This document shows, piece by piece, positions 23,360 to 33,105 of a DNA stretch of 34,629 nucleotides. The position numbers were made by a program, and so were the translations under genes. Below the pieces are notes generated by a model, which did not search any database, was not told the DNA's origin, and worked only from the letters and a program-made list of their open reading frames with translations. Each line of letters begins with the position of its first letter. The first letter of the stretch is position 1. The stretch comes from Campylobacterales bacterium. GTDB lineage: Bacteria > Campylobacterota > Campylobacteria > Campylobacterales > Hydrogenimonadaceae. The DNA lies in NCBI GenBank assembly GCA_027065515.1, contig JAMOOM010000158.1, forward strand, positions 1 through 34,629, in the 5' to 3' direction.

Positions 23360-24734
23360 AATAGGCGGCGGCGACAAAAGCCAATAGCGACAAGAGAGCG
23401 GCCAGCAGTGCCCAAGGTAGTTGGGTCTTCACGTGAGCGATAAGATCACATCCCGCGGCCATCGCGGCAATGATCGTGGTATCCGAAATAGGGGAGGCGT
23501 GATCGCCGAAAATCCCTCCCGAGATAACTGCGGCCACCACCAGCGGAAGCAGGGCATCGCTTTCCGTTGGCGGCATATTGGTGCAGATGGTGACGGCTAT
23601 GGGCATCATGATCGAAAACGTTCCCCAGCTGGTACCGGTAGAAAAAGAGATTATCGCAGAGAGCAAGAATATGCCTGCCGGCAGAAACATCGGATGCCCG
23701 ATGAGGTGGGCAAAATGTGCCATATATGCTCCTGTGCCCATCTTTACGGTCACATCTCCTATGGCGAAGGCGAATATGATGATGGCTGCGATCGGAAACA
23801 TCGTTTTTGCGCCATGAAAAATTGCAGGCAGGATATCTTTGGGCGGCATACTCTTTCTAAGAAGATAGTAGATGGATGAGATAAAAACAGAGCCCGCCAC
23901 AGCCGCAAAGACTGCAGTGGAGCCATCACCTTCGAGGGGATTTCCACGACCCGTCACGAACAAAAAAACAAGAACCAGCAACAGAAGCGACAATACAGGC
24001 ACCAGCAGAGCGAAAATATCTCCTTTGCGGCCTGCAATTTTGATTCGAGGGGTTTGTATTTTGGTGTATGATGGAAAATCGATTCCTGCCAGGATCGTAA
24101 AAAGTACCAGCAAAATCGAAAAAAATGCATAGAAATTGAAAAGCAGAGCGCTTCCAAGGAGCATCATCGGCTCTTGTGAAATCACTCCGGCTTCGACCTG
24201 GGCGCTGATGAGTCCAAGCAGAAGAGCTCCCCATGCGTTAAGCGGAAACATTGCGCATACGGGTGCCGCCGTCGAGTCGCAAATATAGGCCAGTTTTTCC
24301 CGTGATGTGCCGAATCGATCCGTCAGGGGTCTGCTGACCGTTCCTGCTATCAAAGATGTGATCGAAGATTCGATAAAGATCGCCAAGCCTATGAAAAAAG
24401 CCAGAAGTTCAGCCTCTTTCTTGTTCGTCACGAGTTTTTTTCTCTTTTGTAAAAATTCGACGAACCCTTCCACTCCACCGCTTCGCTGTACAAGTTCGAT
24501 AATGGAGCCGACGAAAATGGCGAATATCACCGTTTTGAGCACCCATCCTTTTTGCAAAAGATAGACTATTCCATGAAAGCTTTCAACCAGCGCCGATGCG
24601 ATATTTTGCTCCATGATGTAGTATCCGCTCACAATTCCGATCAAAAGCGAAAAGATGACATTTCTTGATACGATGGCCAAAACGATCGCGATAAGGGGAG
24701 GTAGAAGTGAATAGGCGCCGTAACTCTCCTGCAT
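23340..24734 (-). CDS. Na+/H+ antiporter, NhaC family
   Basis: This 464-residue inner-membrane protein has about 11-12 hydrophobic helices. Conserved pieces include FIGLAIFIESSITSLIAGTV, CDSTAAPVCAMFPLNAWGAL, SFSTGTSWGTFSIMMPIAV and GGIFGDHASPISDTTIIAA, which are typical of NhaC-type exchangers; the last carries the conserved GDHxSPISDTT motif. It probably extrudes Na+ in exchange for protons. The exact substrate could also be a carboxylate pair (malate/lactate), since NhaC relatives vary. It starts 10 bases after truA and is likely the end of the glmU-truA transcript. Confidence 0.9.
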   Translation of the reverse strand: MQESYGAYSLLPPLIAIVLAIVSRNVIFSLLIGIVSGYYIMEQNIASALVESFHGIVYLLQKGWVLKTVIFAIFVGSIIELVQRSGGVEGFVEFLQKRKKLVTNKKEAELLAFFIGLAIFIESSITSLIAGTVSRPLTDRFGTSREKLAYICDSTAAPVCAMFPLNAWGALLLGLISAQVEAGVISQEPMMLLGSALLFNFYAFFSILLVLFTILAGIDFPSYTKIQTPRIKIAGRKGDIFALLVPVLSLLLLVLVFLFVTGRGNPLEGDGSTAVFAAVAGSVFISSIYYLLRKSMPPKDILPAIFHGAKTMFPIAAIIIFAFAIGDVTVKMGTGAYMAHFAHLIGHPMFLPAGIFLLSAIISFSTGTSWGTFSIMMPIAVTICTNMPPTESDALLPLVVAAVISGGIFGDHASPISDTTIIAAMAAGCDLIAHVKTQLPWALLAALLSLLAFVAAAYFKLRGV

Positions 24735-24744
24735 CTGTTTTCCT

Positions 24745-25473
24745 TTAGTATGTTACGCGTGCAAGGTAAAGACCTTGTGGTGGCGCAAGGTATGTGGTAA
24801 AGAGCTGTTTCCCGGCAAGCTGCCTCTCTATCTGCTCTATCGATAAGCCGCCCTGCGCATAACGTATAGCCGCACCTGCGAGCATACGCACCTGTGCACG
24901 TAAAAAACCGTTCGCCTCGAGATACAAGATGGTGTAGTTTTTGAAATTGCGCACTTCGCTGCGCCATATCGTGCGCACTGTGGATCCAGGATCGCTCCCT
25001 TTTTTGTGAAAGAGAGAAAAATCGTGGGTACCTCTGAATAGATGCAGGGCCTCTTCCAGTTTTTTCATATCGCATTTGCCGATATACGTACAGTAGGCAT
25101 TTTCGAATGGGGTAGTTGGAATACTTTTAAGAACGTACCTGTAGATACGTCGCTTCGCATCGAAGCGTGCATGGAACGTATCATGGACAGGGGTTATCGT
25201 TTTGATCTGAATAGAAGGCTGTAAGAGTCTGTTGAAAACGATTTTCAGCTTTTTGAGATCTTCCTGCCAGTGTTCGGGCAGGTCGAAATGGATTACCTGT
25301 CCGGTAGCGTGCACATTTCGGTCGGTCCTGCCACTTCCAACGACAGGGCTGTGGATCCCCAGTTTTTTGGCAGCCGTTTCGATGCGGCCGGTAATTGTGT
25401 GCGGGGTCGTCTTTTGTGACTGAAATCCGAAAAAATGGGATCCATCGTAGGCTATTACAGCTTTGATACGCAT
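24745..25473 (-). CDS. truA: tRNA pseudouridine(38-40) synthase TruA
   Basis: TruA makes pseudouridine at positions 38-40 of the tRNA anticodon arm. From the ATG at 25473 the product is 242 residues, as usual. It has the start RIKAVIAYDGSHFFGFQSQ, the catalytic Asp in GSGRTDRNVHATGQV, RRIYRYVL, and the family C-terminal FLRAQVRMLAGAAIRYAQG. A longer open frame up to 25632 runs into the LptF/G gene and is not used. The gap to the upstream permease stop is 2 bases. Confidence 0.97.
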   Translation of the reverse strand: MRIKAVIAYDGSHFFGFQSQKTTPHTITGRIETAAKKLGIHSPVVGSGRTDRNVHATGQVIHFDLPEHWQEDLKKLKIVFNRLLQPSIQIKTITPVHDTFHARFDAKRRIYRYVLKSIPTTPFENAYCTYIGKCDMKKLEEALHLFRGTHDFSLFHKKGSDPGSTVRTIWRSEVRNFKNYTILYLEANGFLRAQVRMLAGAAIRYAQGGLSIEQIERQLAGKQLFTTYLAPPQGLYLARVTY

Positions 25474-25475
25474 AG

Positions 25476-26492
25476 TCAGAATCTTTTTTGAACCCGAAAA
25501 TGAAAGAGTGCGATACCGGTTGCCACAAAAAGAGTCACAAACAGCCCAGTAGCCAAAATGGAGCTCTTGGCTATGGCCGATATGGCACCATAGTAGATGC
25601 CGGTGGCTGCCAGAATGGTAAGATAGCCCCAATTTCTATGATAACGTGGGTGGATGATTCCAAAAGCGAAAGCGATATATAGTGTAGCAAGCGGAAAGAG
25701 ACTGATTGCAACGAAAATGGCTAAATCTTTCAAACGTTTTCTGTCGGTTTTGGCTTTGAGCCAATAGGCCTTGAGATTTTCGTATGTAAAAGGGTTATAC
25801 TCGTGTGTATCGTATATTTTCATAATACCGTAATCTATCTCATCCACTCTGTCGTCGCCTACCTGAAACGCTTGGCCATTCTTTAGCATCAGCCCCAAAA
25901 CTCCTCCTTCGTTTATAAAGCCGCCTTCTTTGGCGATAAGAAGCTGCTCTTTTTCTGGATCGGTGGCGTTGTAAAGAACGATATTTCGAAGCTTGTCCGC
26001 CTCTTTGGATTCCAGAAATACAAACCAGTCACCAAATTTCTGACCGAACTCGCTCGCTTCTATGTTTAGGACCGCATGCATGCTTTTATAGCTGATGAAC
26101 GATTTGGTCAGCTGTTTGGTGAGTGGCATCAGCGCCAAAGAGAGCAGAAGCAAAAGTGCCGTAAGTAGCGATACCAGGGGATAGAAAAAGGCCACCAGTT
26201 TGCGTGGCGAGATACCGAATGAGAAAAAGACGATATTTTCGAATTCGTTGGATAGCTTGATCAGGGTGAGCACAAGTGCGGCAAAAAAGATAACAGGCAG
26301 AGTGTAAAAGACAATGGTGGGCAGGGCGTATCCATACATCAGCAACATTTCGGATGCACTCATCTGTACAACTTCGGTCATCTTTGCGATGCGCACAAAC
26401 AGTATCAGCGATCCTATGACGATAATCGGCAAAAATATCGAAAAAAACATGGCGCTGAAGCTTTTGAGCAGATATGCGGAGGTTTTAGGCAT
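25476..26492 (-). CDS. LptF/LptG-family permease
   Basis: This 338-residue inner-membrane protein has LptF/LptG features: two N-terminal and two to three middle helices, a periplasmic beta-jellyroll part (about residues 140-250, including FVFLESKEADKLRNIVLYNA) and C-terminal helices. LptF and LptG form the permease of the LptB2FG complex, which extracts lipopolysaccharide or lipooligosaccharide from the inner membrane. I cannot decide between F and G. The ATG at 26492 begins MPKTSAYLLK; the open frame continues upstream to 26594 within the peptidase gene. It overlaps that gene by 8 bases. Confidence 0.88.
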   Translation of the reverse strand: MPKTSAYLLKSFSAMFFSIFLPIIVIGSLILFVRIAKMTEVVQMSASEMLLMYGYALPTIVFYTLPVIFFAALVLTLIKLSNEFENIVFFSFGISPRKLVAFFYPLVSLLTALLLLLSLALMPLTKQLTKSFISYKSMHAVLNIEASEFGQKFGDWFVFLESKEADKLRNIVLYNATDPEKEQLLIAKEGGFINEGGVLGLMLKNGQAFQVGDDRVDEIDYGIMKIYDTHEYNPFTYENLKAYWLKAKTDRKRLKDLAIFVAISLFPLATLYIAFAFGIIHPRYHRNWGYLTILAATGIYYGAISAIAKSSILATGLFVTLFVATGIALFHFRVQKRF

Positions 26493-27270
26493 AGAGCATG
26501 GACCACCAGTGTCTGAATGTAGGAGCGAAGATATATACAATCCATGTTGCAAGCGCCAAAAAAGGCACAAATGGAACCATATGCTTTCGTGCAAAAAGCG
26601 CTGGCACTATCGCAAGCAGTGCAGCGATATATATAGCTATCAATACCAGCGGGAACCCAAGTAGCGCCCCCATTGTCGCAGCGATGATAATATCGGCTTC
26701 ACCGAGGGCATCTTTTTTTATAGCAAACTTGACGAGTTGTCCGAGTATGAAAAATGCCAGCCCCATAATCGCGGCATTTTTGAAAGAGAGTATCAGGGCA
26801 TGACGGTATGTGTCGAAATTTTCCAGATCACCGACAAACCAGTCCCACCCAAAATCAAAAAGCGGCAGCAATAATGCAAGGATAAGCGCCGTAAAGTTGA
26901 GCGAATCGGGTACGGCGTAATATTTTAAATCTATTACCGACAGAGCAAGAAGAAGGGCGAATATGAGACTTGCGACAAACCAGTGCGCATTCAATCCCGT
27001 TTTCATCGCCACACTTACGAAGATAAGTCCGGTGAACAGTTCTACAATGGGGTACAGTTTGCTGATAGGGCTTTGGCAATAGGCGCATTTGCCCCGAAGC
27101 ATGATCCACGATACAAGCGGAATGTTGTGCCACCATCTAAGCGGATTGTCGCATTTGGGGCAATGCGAGGGAGGAAATGCGACATTTTCACCCTTTGGGA
27201 TGCGCACGATGAGTACATTCAAAAAAGAGCCGATAACCAAGCCTGTAAAAAAAGCGAAAAGCAGACCCAT
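26485..27270 (-). CDS. Prepilin peptidase (A24 family)
   Basis: This is a bifunctional leader peptidase and N-methyltransferase for type IV pilins and type II secretion pseudopilins. The 261 residues include the N-terminal membrane segment with GSFLNVLIVRIPKGENVAFP, a two-CxxC cytoplasmic zinc motif (CPKCDNPLRWW and CAYCQSP), and the two aspartate motifs of the protease, DLKYYAVPDSLN and GEADIIIAATMG. It overlaps uppS by 1 base and the permease by 8. No pilin or secretion gene is in the window. Confidence 0.93.
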   Translation of the reverse strand: MGLLFAFFTGLVIGSFLNVLIVRIPKGENVAFPPSHCPKCDNPLRWWHNIPLVSWIMLRGKCAYCQSPISKLYPIVELFTGLIFVSVAMKTGLNAHWFVASLIFALLLALSVIDLKYYAVPDSLNFTALILALLLPLFDFGWDWFVGDLENFDTYRHALILSFKNAAIMGLAFFILGQLVKFAIKKDALGEADIIIAATMGALLGFPLVLIAIYIAALLAIVPALFARKHMVPFVPFLALATWIVYIFAPTFRHWWSMLYA

Positions 27271-27953
27271 CAGATACCTCCGAAGCGCCTGTGGCGCTTT
27301 TTGAAATCTTCGATAATTCTCTCGAGCTCTTCGGGGTCGAAGTCCGGCCAGAGCGTGGAGGTGAAGAAAAGTTCGGCATAGGCGGATTGCCAGAGCAGGA
27401 AATTCGAAAGCCTCTGTTCGCCGCCTGTACGGATCAGGATATCTACAGGGCCAAACTGTGCGCTTTCAAGACTCTTTTCGAGATTTTCGGTATCGATCTC
27501 TTTGCCTGTTTCACATAGATTTCTGGCCGCTCTGGCGATTTCATCCTGCGAGCCGTAGTTGAGAGCGAGAACCTGCGTCAGCTTTTTGAAATGGCCGGTA
27601 CGCTGTTTCATTGTCTCTATCTGTTTGCGAAGAGCGGGTGAAAATCGAGAGAGATCGCCTATTGTTTCGAAACGGACTTCATTTTTGATATAGGTTGGCA
27701 ACTCGTTTTTGAGATAGTTGCCAAGAAGCCGCATCAGAAATTCCACCTCCATTTTGGGCCGTTTCCAGTTTTCGGTACTGAAAGCGTACAGCGTGAGCAC
27801 TTCTATGTCGGGATGGTTGGAGGCGTGGATGGTGATAGTGCGTACCACTTCTGCACCGCGTTCGTGACCTTTGATACGTTTCAGTCCGCGTTCATTTGCC
27901 CAGCGACCGTTGCCATCCATGATGATGGCGATATGTCTGGCTGTATTGCCCAT
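27270..27953 (-). CDS. uppS: Undecaprenyl diphosphate synthase UppS
   Basis: UppS builds the C55 undecaprenyl diphosphate lipid carrier for cell-wall and surface polysaccharide synthesis. The 227-residue cis-prenyltransferase has HIAIIMDGNGRWANERG (catalytic Asp, and the Arg and Asn that hold substrate), the GHERGAEVV segment, YAFSTENWKRP and the C-terminal RTGGEQRLSNFLLWQSAYAE. The ATG at 27953 (MGNTARH) is chosen; 15 more upstream codons are open but precede the family homology. Confidence 0.97.
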   Translation of the reverse strand: MGNTARHIAIIMDGNGRWANERGLKRIKGHERGAEVVRTITIHASNHPDIEVLTLYAFSTENWKRPKMEVEFLMRLLGNYLKNELPTYIKNEVRFETIGDLSRFSPALRKQIETMKQRTGHFKKLTQVLALNYGSQDEIARAARNLCETGKEIDTENLEKSLESAQFGPVDILIRTGGEQRLSNFLLWQSAYAELFFTSTLWPDFDPEELERIIEDFKKRHRRFGGI

Positions 27954-27955
27954 AA

Positions 27956-28714
27956 CTATCCTTTGATATCCAGCAAAGTGGCCTTTTCTCCATCCCAAAA
28001 CGGCTTCACCGCTGCAGGGGACTGCTCGATGGCGACCGTTGCGAACCCGTGTAGGCTCTCTTTGTTCCGCTCCAAAAGCTCGATACTTTTAGAGTAGTGG
28101 AGAAACAGTTTCAGATCTTTTCGGGAGCCTGTCTGGATGATAACCCCCACCAGTGGCCCTATATTGCTCATAGCTGCATAAAATTCTACACTTTTTTGGT
28201 TTAAATCACGGTTTTGTCTTTTTTTGCGCATCTGCAACAGCATCGGTCTTCCCTGCTCTTTTATCGGTAAAGAGACGACCCCTTGGTGAAGTGACATGAG
28301 AAGCTGGGTAAGGTTTTGAAAACTATCTTTCGTCGTAGCGGCAGCCATTTGATGCAAAAGATGATCCCTGAAGCCACCAGCCGGATCTTTCTTTTTTGCT
28401 AGATTTTCCAAAAGAGCCAGATCGAAAGAGAGCGAATCGGCCATTTTGAGCATTGCCGGCTTTGGCATCAGTCTTTGGAGGTGAATGACCCCGCCTTTAC
28501 TCTGGCGCATCTGCGCCCAATACTCACGTCCGGGCTCAAGTGGCTGGTCGCTCTTTGTAGTAAAGGTATGCTGCCCCAATTTTATAAGATAGGTGCCGTC
28601 ATTTCTGGCTTTTAGCACTTCGATTCCAAGTTGAAGCAGGGCGTTGACTTCGATTTTACTTAGACCAAGAAGTGTTTTTTGCGCTGCGCTCAGGGGCGTC
28701 AGACCGTGTATCAT
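27956..28714 (-). CDS. Conserved protein of unknown function, FliK-like pattern
   Basis: I do not recognise this 252-residue protein with certainty. It has no signal peptide or membrane segment. An N-terminal beta-rich unit (GTYLIKLGQHTFTTKSDQPL, then GREYWAQM, about residues 40-70) resembles the repeated units of FliK-type hook-length proteins. A C-terminal unit (IGPLVGVIIQTGSRKDLKLF with a following helix) resembles the FliK C-terminal domain. So a FliK-like role is possible but is inference only. It overlaps coaBC by 4 bases and ends 2 bases before uppS. A gene of unknown function occupies the same place in C. jejuni. Confidence 0.7.
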   Translation of the reverse strand: MIHGLTPLSAAQKTLLGLSKIEVNALLQLGIEVLKARNDGTYLIKLGQHTFTTKSDQPLEPGREYWAQMRQSKGGVIHLQRLMPKPAMLKMADSLSFDLALLENLAKKKDPAGGFRDHLLHQMAAATTKDSFQNLTQLLMSLHQGVVSLPIKEQGRPMLLQMRKKRQNRDLNQKSVEFYAAMSNIGPLVGVIIQTGSRKDLKLFLHYSKSIELLERNKESLHGFATVAIEQSPAAVKPFWDGEKATLLDIKG

Positions 28715-29976
28715 AGCGTTTCCAGCTTCTCCAGCAAAGAGAGCGCCACATCGGTTTTTGTGGCTCTTGGGATCTCGATTGTCTCCTCTTCCGTCAGGAG
28801 CGTTATCGTATTGGTATCGCTGCCAAATCCATGCTTTGGATCGAGTACATTGAGCGCTACGGCATCTACCTTTTTGCTTTTCAGCGTTTTGCGAGCGTGC
28901 TCGAGCGCCCTGTCAGGATCCATTTCGGCCTTGAAAGCGAGAGTTTTTATACCTGTTTTGTCTATGGAAGCTACAATATCTGGATTTTCAACAAGCTCGA
29001 GCCGCCATCTATCGCCCAATGAATCTTTTTTCAGTTTTCCGCTTTGCGGGTAGGCCGGAGTGTAGTCGCCAACAGCTGCCGCCATGAAGAGCCAGGGAGT
29101 TTTTTGGATCAATTCCGGGCGTCCTGTCTCGGAGTGGAAGGAGGGCTTGGTCAGCAACCCTTTTTTGGCCGAATTGAGGCTCTCTTGAATATATTGGAGC
29201 ATCTCTTTTGCATTTTCGACCTTTATGACGTGCACAGGCGGTATCGAGCGCGGCTCTTTGGTGGTGATATAGCATACATCGGCCCCTTTTGCATAAAGAG
29301 CGGTTACGAGAGCTTCGGCCATCTTTCCGGATGAGAAGTTGCCTATGAACCGAACATCGTCGATCCGCTCGATCGTCCCTCCTCCAGTTACCACGACGCG
29401 ACGGTTTTTCCAGTAGTCGTCCTCGAAAAAGTATTTGAGTGAAACGGAGAAGATCGTCTCCGGTTCAGCCATCGCACCTTTCCCTTCAGTCTGGCACGCC
29501 AGAAGCGAGCTGCGCGGTTCCACCACCTCTATGCGATGAAGCTTGAGAAGCTTCAGGTTCGCGGTGGTGATCGGGTGTTCGATCATGCGGGTATTGGCGG
29601 CAGGGCACAACAGGATCGTTTTGGGATAGGCCAGGGCTGTCTGAAGCAACAGATTGTCGGCGATTCCATTGCCCATTTTGTTGATCGTGTTGGCTGTGGC
29701 GGGAGCGATAACAAAGATATCCGCCCACTCGCCGATCGCTATATGGTTGAGCACGTTTTCCCAGTTTTCACTCTCTGCGTGAAGAACCGAATGTCCGCTG
29801 AGTGCTTCGAATGTCAAAGGTGAAACGAACCGCTTGGCCGCCTCGCTCATTATGACTCGCACCTCTGCGCCGGCCTTGACATAAAGGCGCACCAGTTCGC
29901 ACGCTTTGTAGGCGGCTATGCTGCCGGTGACTCCTATCAGAACTTTTTTTTCATCGAGTCTTATCTGTTGGATCAC
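28711..29976 (-). CDS. coaBC: Bifunctional phosphopantothenoylcysteine decarboxylase/synthetase CoaBC
   Basis: CoaBC performs two steps of coenzyme A synthesis. The N-terminal FMN-dependent decarboxylase (CoaC) begins [21 protein letters not shown] and includes the active-site His region [18 protein letters not shown] and [17 protein letters not shown]. The usual PxMNxxM motif reads PAANTRM, with Ala in place of the first Met. The synthetase (CoaB) half has [32 protein letters not shown] and the KLKKD lysine region. At 421 residues it is full length. It overlaps glmU and the unknown gene by 4 bases each. Confidence 0.96.
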   Translation of the reverse strand: MIQQIRLDEKKVLIGVTGSIAAYKACELVRLYVKAGAEVRVIMSEAAKRFVSPLTFEALSGHSVLHAESENWENVLNHIAIGEWADIFVIAPATANTINKMGNGIADNLLLQTALAYPKTILLCPAANTRMIEHPITTANLKLLKLHRIEVVEPRSSLLACQTEGKGAMAEPETIFSVSLKYFFEDDYWKNRRVVVTGGGTIERIDDVRFIGNFSSGKMAEALVTALYAKGADVCYITTKEPRSIPPVHVIKVENAKEMLQYIQESLNSAKKGLLTKPSFHSETGRPELIQKTPWLFMAAAVGDYTPAYPQSGKLKKDSLGDRWRLELVENPDIVASIDKTGIKTLAFKAEMDPDRALEHARKTLKSKKVDAVALNVLDPKHGFGSDTNTITLLTEEETIEIPRATKTDVALSLLEKLETL

Positions 29977-31274
29977 TTAACGCTCTTTTTGCTGAAATAT
30001 TTATAAAAAAAGTTTTCGACAATCTTTTGTGGAGTTCTGGATATGGCAAGCGAACCTTTTTGTATATCTTCGGTTACGGTGCTCCCGGCGGCTATTATTA
30101 CGTCGTCTTCGATTTTTACGGGCGCTACGAGTTGCGTATCCGAACCGATGAATACATTTTTGCCTATAAAGGTTTTGTGCTTGCCTATTCCGTCATAGTT
30201 GCAGGTGATCGTTCCTGCGCCGATATTCGTGCCTTCATCTATCGTCGCATCCCCAAGATAGCTCAGGTGGCCGGCTTTGACCCTTTTTAGATGTGACTTT
30301 TTGACTTCCACGAAATTGCCTATATGCGAATCTTCGATTATAGAGCCGGGCCGTATCCGCGCCATGGGCCCACAGGTGGAATTTTTTATGTCGGCATCTT
30401 CCACGACGGTGTGCGATCTGATATGGCTATGGGTGATGATGGTTTCACCGTGAATCGTAACGCCATTGTCGAGCGTGCAGTCACCTTCAAATACGGCTCT
30501 GGAATCGATATAGATCGTCGAAGGCAGATGCATCGTAACTCCGTTGCGCATCCATTTTTCCTTGATGCGATCTTGCATCAACTCTTCCGCGTTTGCCAGA
30601 TCATATCTGCTGTTGACCCCTTTGAAAGAGGTCTCATCGACCCAGACAGGTTTGATATGCAGACCATCTTCTCGTGCCATTTTGACGATATCGGTCAGAT
30701 AGTACTCGGCCTGGGCATTGTCGTTGGACAGGAGAGGAAGATAGCGATCTAGAACCTCTTTTTTGAAAAGATAGACGCCCGCGTTGACCGTTTTTATCTT
30801 TTTTTGCTCTTTGGTACAATCTTTCTCTTCCACTATCGCCATCACTTCGCCGTTTTCTATGACGACACGCCCATATCCTGAAGGATTGTCGAGATCGAAA
30901 ACGCTCATTACTATATCGGCGTCGCACAGGATGAGAGGCTCGAGAGATTCGGATGTGACCAGCGGCATATCGCCGTTTAGCACCAGCACCTTGTCGTGCA
31001 TCGTTTCTATATTCATAACCGCACCGCCGGTTCCGGGATACCTTGCGTGATCTTGGATTTTGAATTTCACATCGGAAAAACGGGCTCTGACCGCGGTTTC
31101 GATCCTTTTGGCTTGATGAAACAGTATGACTGTAATATCGTCGCTTAGAGTCTTGGCGGCTTCTATGACATAATAGAGCATCGGCTGGCCGCTGATCGGA
31201 TGGAGCACTTTTGGAAGATCGGATTTCATTCGCGTACCCTGACCGGCCGCGAGAACGATGACAGATAAAGACAT
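29973..31274 (-). CDS. glmU: Bifunctional GlmU (N-acetyltransferase / uridyltransferase)
   Basis: GlmU acetylates glucosamine-1-phosphate and couples it to UTP, giving UDP-GlcNAc for peptidoglycan and lipid A. The 433 residues comprise the N-terminal pyrophosphorylase ([17 protein letters not shown], then GTGGAVMN and LNGDMPLV) and the left-handed beta-helix acetyltransferase ([20 protein letters not shown], then [20 protein letters not shown]). It is the first gene of the tightly packed minus-strand operon that runs to truA, and is divergent from motA. Confidence 0.97.
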   Translation of the reverse strand: MSLSVIVLAAGQGTRMKSDLPKVLHPISGQPMLYYVIEAAKTLSDDITVILFHQAKRIETAVRARFSDVKFKIQDHARYPGTGGAVMNIETMHDKVLVLNGDMPLVTSESLEPLILCDADIVMSVFDLDNPSGYGRVVIENGEVMAIVEEKDCTKEQKKIKTVNAGVYLFKKEVLDRYLPLLSNDNAQAEYYLTDIVKMAREDGLHIKPVWVDETSFKGVNSRYDLANAEELMQDRIKEKWMRNGVTMHLPSTIYIDSRAVFEGDCTLDNGVTIHGETIITHSHIRSHTVVEDADIKNSTCGPMARIRPGSIIEDSHIGNFVEVKKSHLKRVKAGHLSYLGDATIDEGTNIGAGTITCNYDGIGKHKTFIGKNVFIGSDTQLVAPVKIEDDVIIAAGSTVTEDIQKGSLAISRTPQKIVENFFYKYFSKKSVK

Positions 31275-31496
31275 ACTATTTCCTATTAACGATGTAATTT
31301 GTCGGCGGCACCATTTTGGAGGTGACCTTTAGGTGATTTTAACGCAACAAAGATTAAAATGTGCCCAATTCCAATTGGTTTATATAGAGGTGTTTTTTGG
31401 AAATAATTGTTTTCGAGGCCCGTGAATTTTTGCAATATTTATGTAGCTTTTGAAATTGCCGATATTGTTTTTATCTTTAAATAGTCAGGAGTGTCG
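31275..31496. promoter_or_regulatory. Divergent intergenic region between glmU and motA
   Basis: These 222 bases must hold the promoters of both glmU (minus) and motA (plus). Visible structure: direct repeat AGGTGA at 31320-31325 and 31331-31336 (11-base period), and an inverted repeat CCAATT-N2-AATTGG (31365-31378). GCCGATAT (31458-31465), 32 bases before the motA ATG, resembles the -10 element of sigma-28 flagellar promoters; the matching TAAA at -35 is not clear. No strong sigma-70 pair is seen. Confidence 0.35.
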
Positions 31497-32261
31497 ATGG
31501 ACTTAGGCAGCGTCATCGGATTGGTATTGATTTTGGGCCTGCTGTTCGGTGCGATGGCGATGGGTGTGGGAATCGGTGCGTATATCGATATCCCTTCCGT
31601 ATTGATCGTTATCGGGGGGTCCATTGGAGCTCTTCTTGTGGCGTTCAAGATGGAGCAGATGAAAAATTTCGTCAAAATTTTCATGATCGCCATAAAGCCT
31701 CCCCAAGAAAACGTTCCAGAGCTCATCAAGAAGCTGGTCGAATACTCCACGCAGGCGCGCCGTGATGGAATCCTCTCTCTCGAGGCGGCCGCCAACAGCG
31801 AAACCAATGAATTTTTGAAAAAAGGCCTTTCGATGGCTGTAGATGGGAATGAGCCGGACACGATTCGGGATCTGCTCGAGATCGAAATGGAGCAGACAAG
31901 TGAACGACACAAGGGAAATGCGGCGATTTTCGGGCAGTGGGCGGGCCTGGCAGGCGCTATGGGTATGATCGGCACTCTGATCGGACTGGTCGCGATGCTT
32001 TTGAACATGTCCGATCCCAGTGCCATTGGTCCATCGATGGCAGTCGCGTTGCTTACAACGATGTATGGGGCGATGATAGGAAACATCTTCGGCGCGCCGG
32101 TCGCCAATATTCTGAATATTCGAGATGCCGACGAGGTGCTTGTCAAAACAATCATTTTGGAGGGGATCATGTCTATCCAGGCTGGCGACAACCCCCGTAC
32201 TCTCGAGGCGAAACTTCTTTCGTTCCTCCCTCCAAATGAACGTGTGAGTCAGTTTGAGTAG
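31497..32261 (+). CDS. motA: Flagellar stator protein MotA
   Basis: MotA and MotB form the proton-driven stator that turns the flagellum. The 254 residues have four membrane helices (about 4-25, 31-50, 150-175 and 185-205), the cytoplasmic loop with the charged region that contacts FliG (near KKLVEYSTQARRDGILSLE), and the conserved GMIGTLIGLVAML segment. A GTG at 31491 is in frame, but it is part of the AGGAG ribosome site (31487-31491) and the ATG at 31497 has correct spacing, so that start is chosen. motB begins 10 bases after the stop. Confidence 0.95.
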   Translation: MDLGSVIGLVLILGLLFGAMAMGVGIGAYIDIPSVLIVIGGSIGALLVAFKMEQMKNFVKIFMIAIKPPQENVPELIKKLVEYSTQARRDGILSLEAAANSETNEFLKKGLSMAVDGNEPDTIRDLLEIEMEQTSERHKGNAAIFGQWAGLAGAMGMIGTLIGLVAMLLNMSDPSAIGPSMAVALLTTMYGAMIGNIFGAPVANILNIRDADEVLVKTIILEGIMSIQAGDNPRTLEAKLLSFLPPNERVSQFE

Positions 32262-32271
32262 GGCTTCTTAG

Positions 32272-33105
32272 ATGGCAAAACAGAAATGTCCCGAGTGTCC
32301 CGAATGTATGCCGGAATGGTTGGCGGCGTTTGGGGACCTGATGAGTCTTCTTCTATGTTTTTTCGTTCTTCTTCTTTCGATGTCCACGATGGATGCAAAA
32401 AAGCTCGAAGAGGCGATAGGATCGCTCGCAGGTGCACTGAGCGTACTCGAAGGAGGGGAGCGTTCCGAGCTTCAGGAGAGGCGCATGGAGAGCGGCACCG
32501 GCGGAGGTACCGCCGCTACCGCCCCTACACAGATAGAAACGTCGCAACAATCGCAGTCGAAGATGATCAAGCAAATCAGCAAGATCTGGATGCAGATGAT
32601 TTCACTGAAAAATGAGATCAATGAAATTGCAGTAAGCCAGGGGGCTACGCCTGTCACGATGGAGGAGTCGGAAAAAGGCTTTCTTCTCAGGCTGCCGGCC
32701 GAACTTCTTTTCAAGCCGGGTGAAGCAAAGATCGACAACATGGATGCGATTTTGTTCCTCAAGCGTATCGCGATGATTATTCACAAGCTTCCAAATACAC
32801 TCGAAATCAGTGTCAGAGGGCATACCGACAATGTTCCGCCAGGGCCCAATAGCCCATTTCGAGATAACTGGGAGCTTTCGGCAGCCAGAGCGGTATCGGT
32901 CGTCAAAGAGTTGATCAAAGATGGAGTGCAGCCAAAAAGACTCACTGCATGCGGAAGCGCACAATATAAACCGATTGCATCCAATGCCACTCCCGAAGGC
33001 CGTGCCAAAAACCGTCGAGTGGAACTCTACTTCTTCTCCACGGAGCCGGAACTTGAAGGAAAGGCAAGAAAATCGATTCTCGATTCGGGTCCGAAGGCGC
33101 CATGA
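32272..33105 (+). CDS. motB: Flagellar stator protein MotB
   Basis: MotB anchors the stator to peptidoglycan. The 277 residues start with a cytoplasmic CxxCxxC patch (C6, C9, C12), then the membrane helix with the proton-carrying Asp (D22, AAFGDLMSLLLCFFVLLL). A plug/linker region rich in Thr, Ser and Gly follows, then an OmpA-like peptidoglycan-binding domain (LEISVRGHTDNVPPGPNSPF, NWELSAARA). It overlaps fliP by 4 bases, so motA, motB and fliP are one unit. Confidence 0.95.
   Translation: MAKQKCPECPECMPEWLAAFGDLMSLLLCFFVLLLSMSTMDAKKLEEAIGSLAGALSVLEGGERSELQERRMESGTGGGTAATAPTQIETSQQSQSKMIKQISKIWMQMISLKNEINEIAVSQGATPVTMEESEKGFLLRLPAELLFKPGEAKIDNMDAILFLKRIAMIIHKLPNTLEISVRGHTDNVPPGPNSPFRDNWELSAARAVSVVKELIKDGVQPKRLTACGSAQYKPIASNATPEGRAKNRRVELYFFSTEPELEGKARKSILDSGPKAP

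Noticed and set aside
25474-25632. 53-residue N-terminal extension of truA
   Set aside because: It lies inside the upstream permease gene in another frame and has no resemblance to TruA; the family homology begins at the Met of 25473.
31491-31496. GTG start of motA
   Set aside because: The GTG is part of the AGGAG ribosome site that serves the ATG at 31497.
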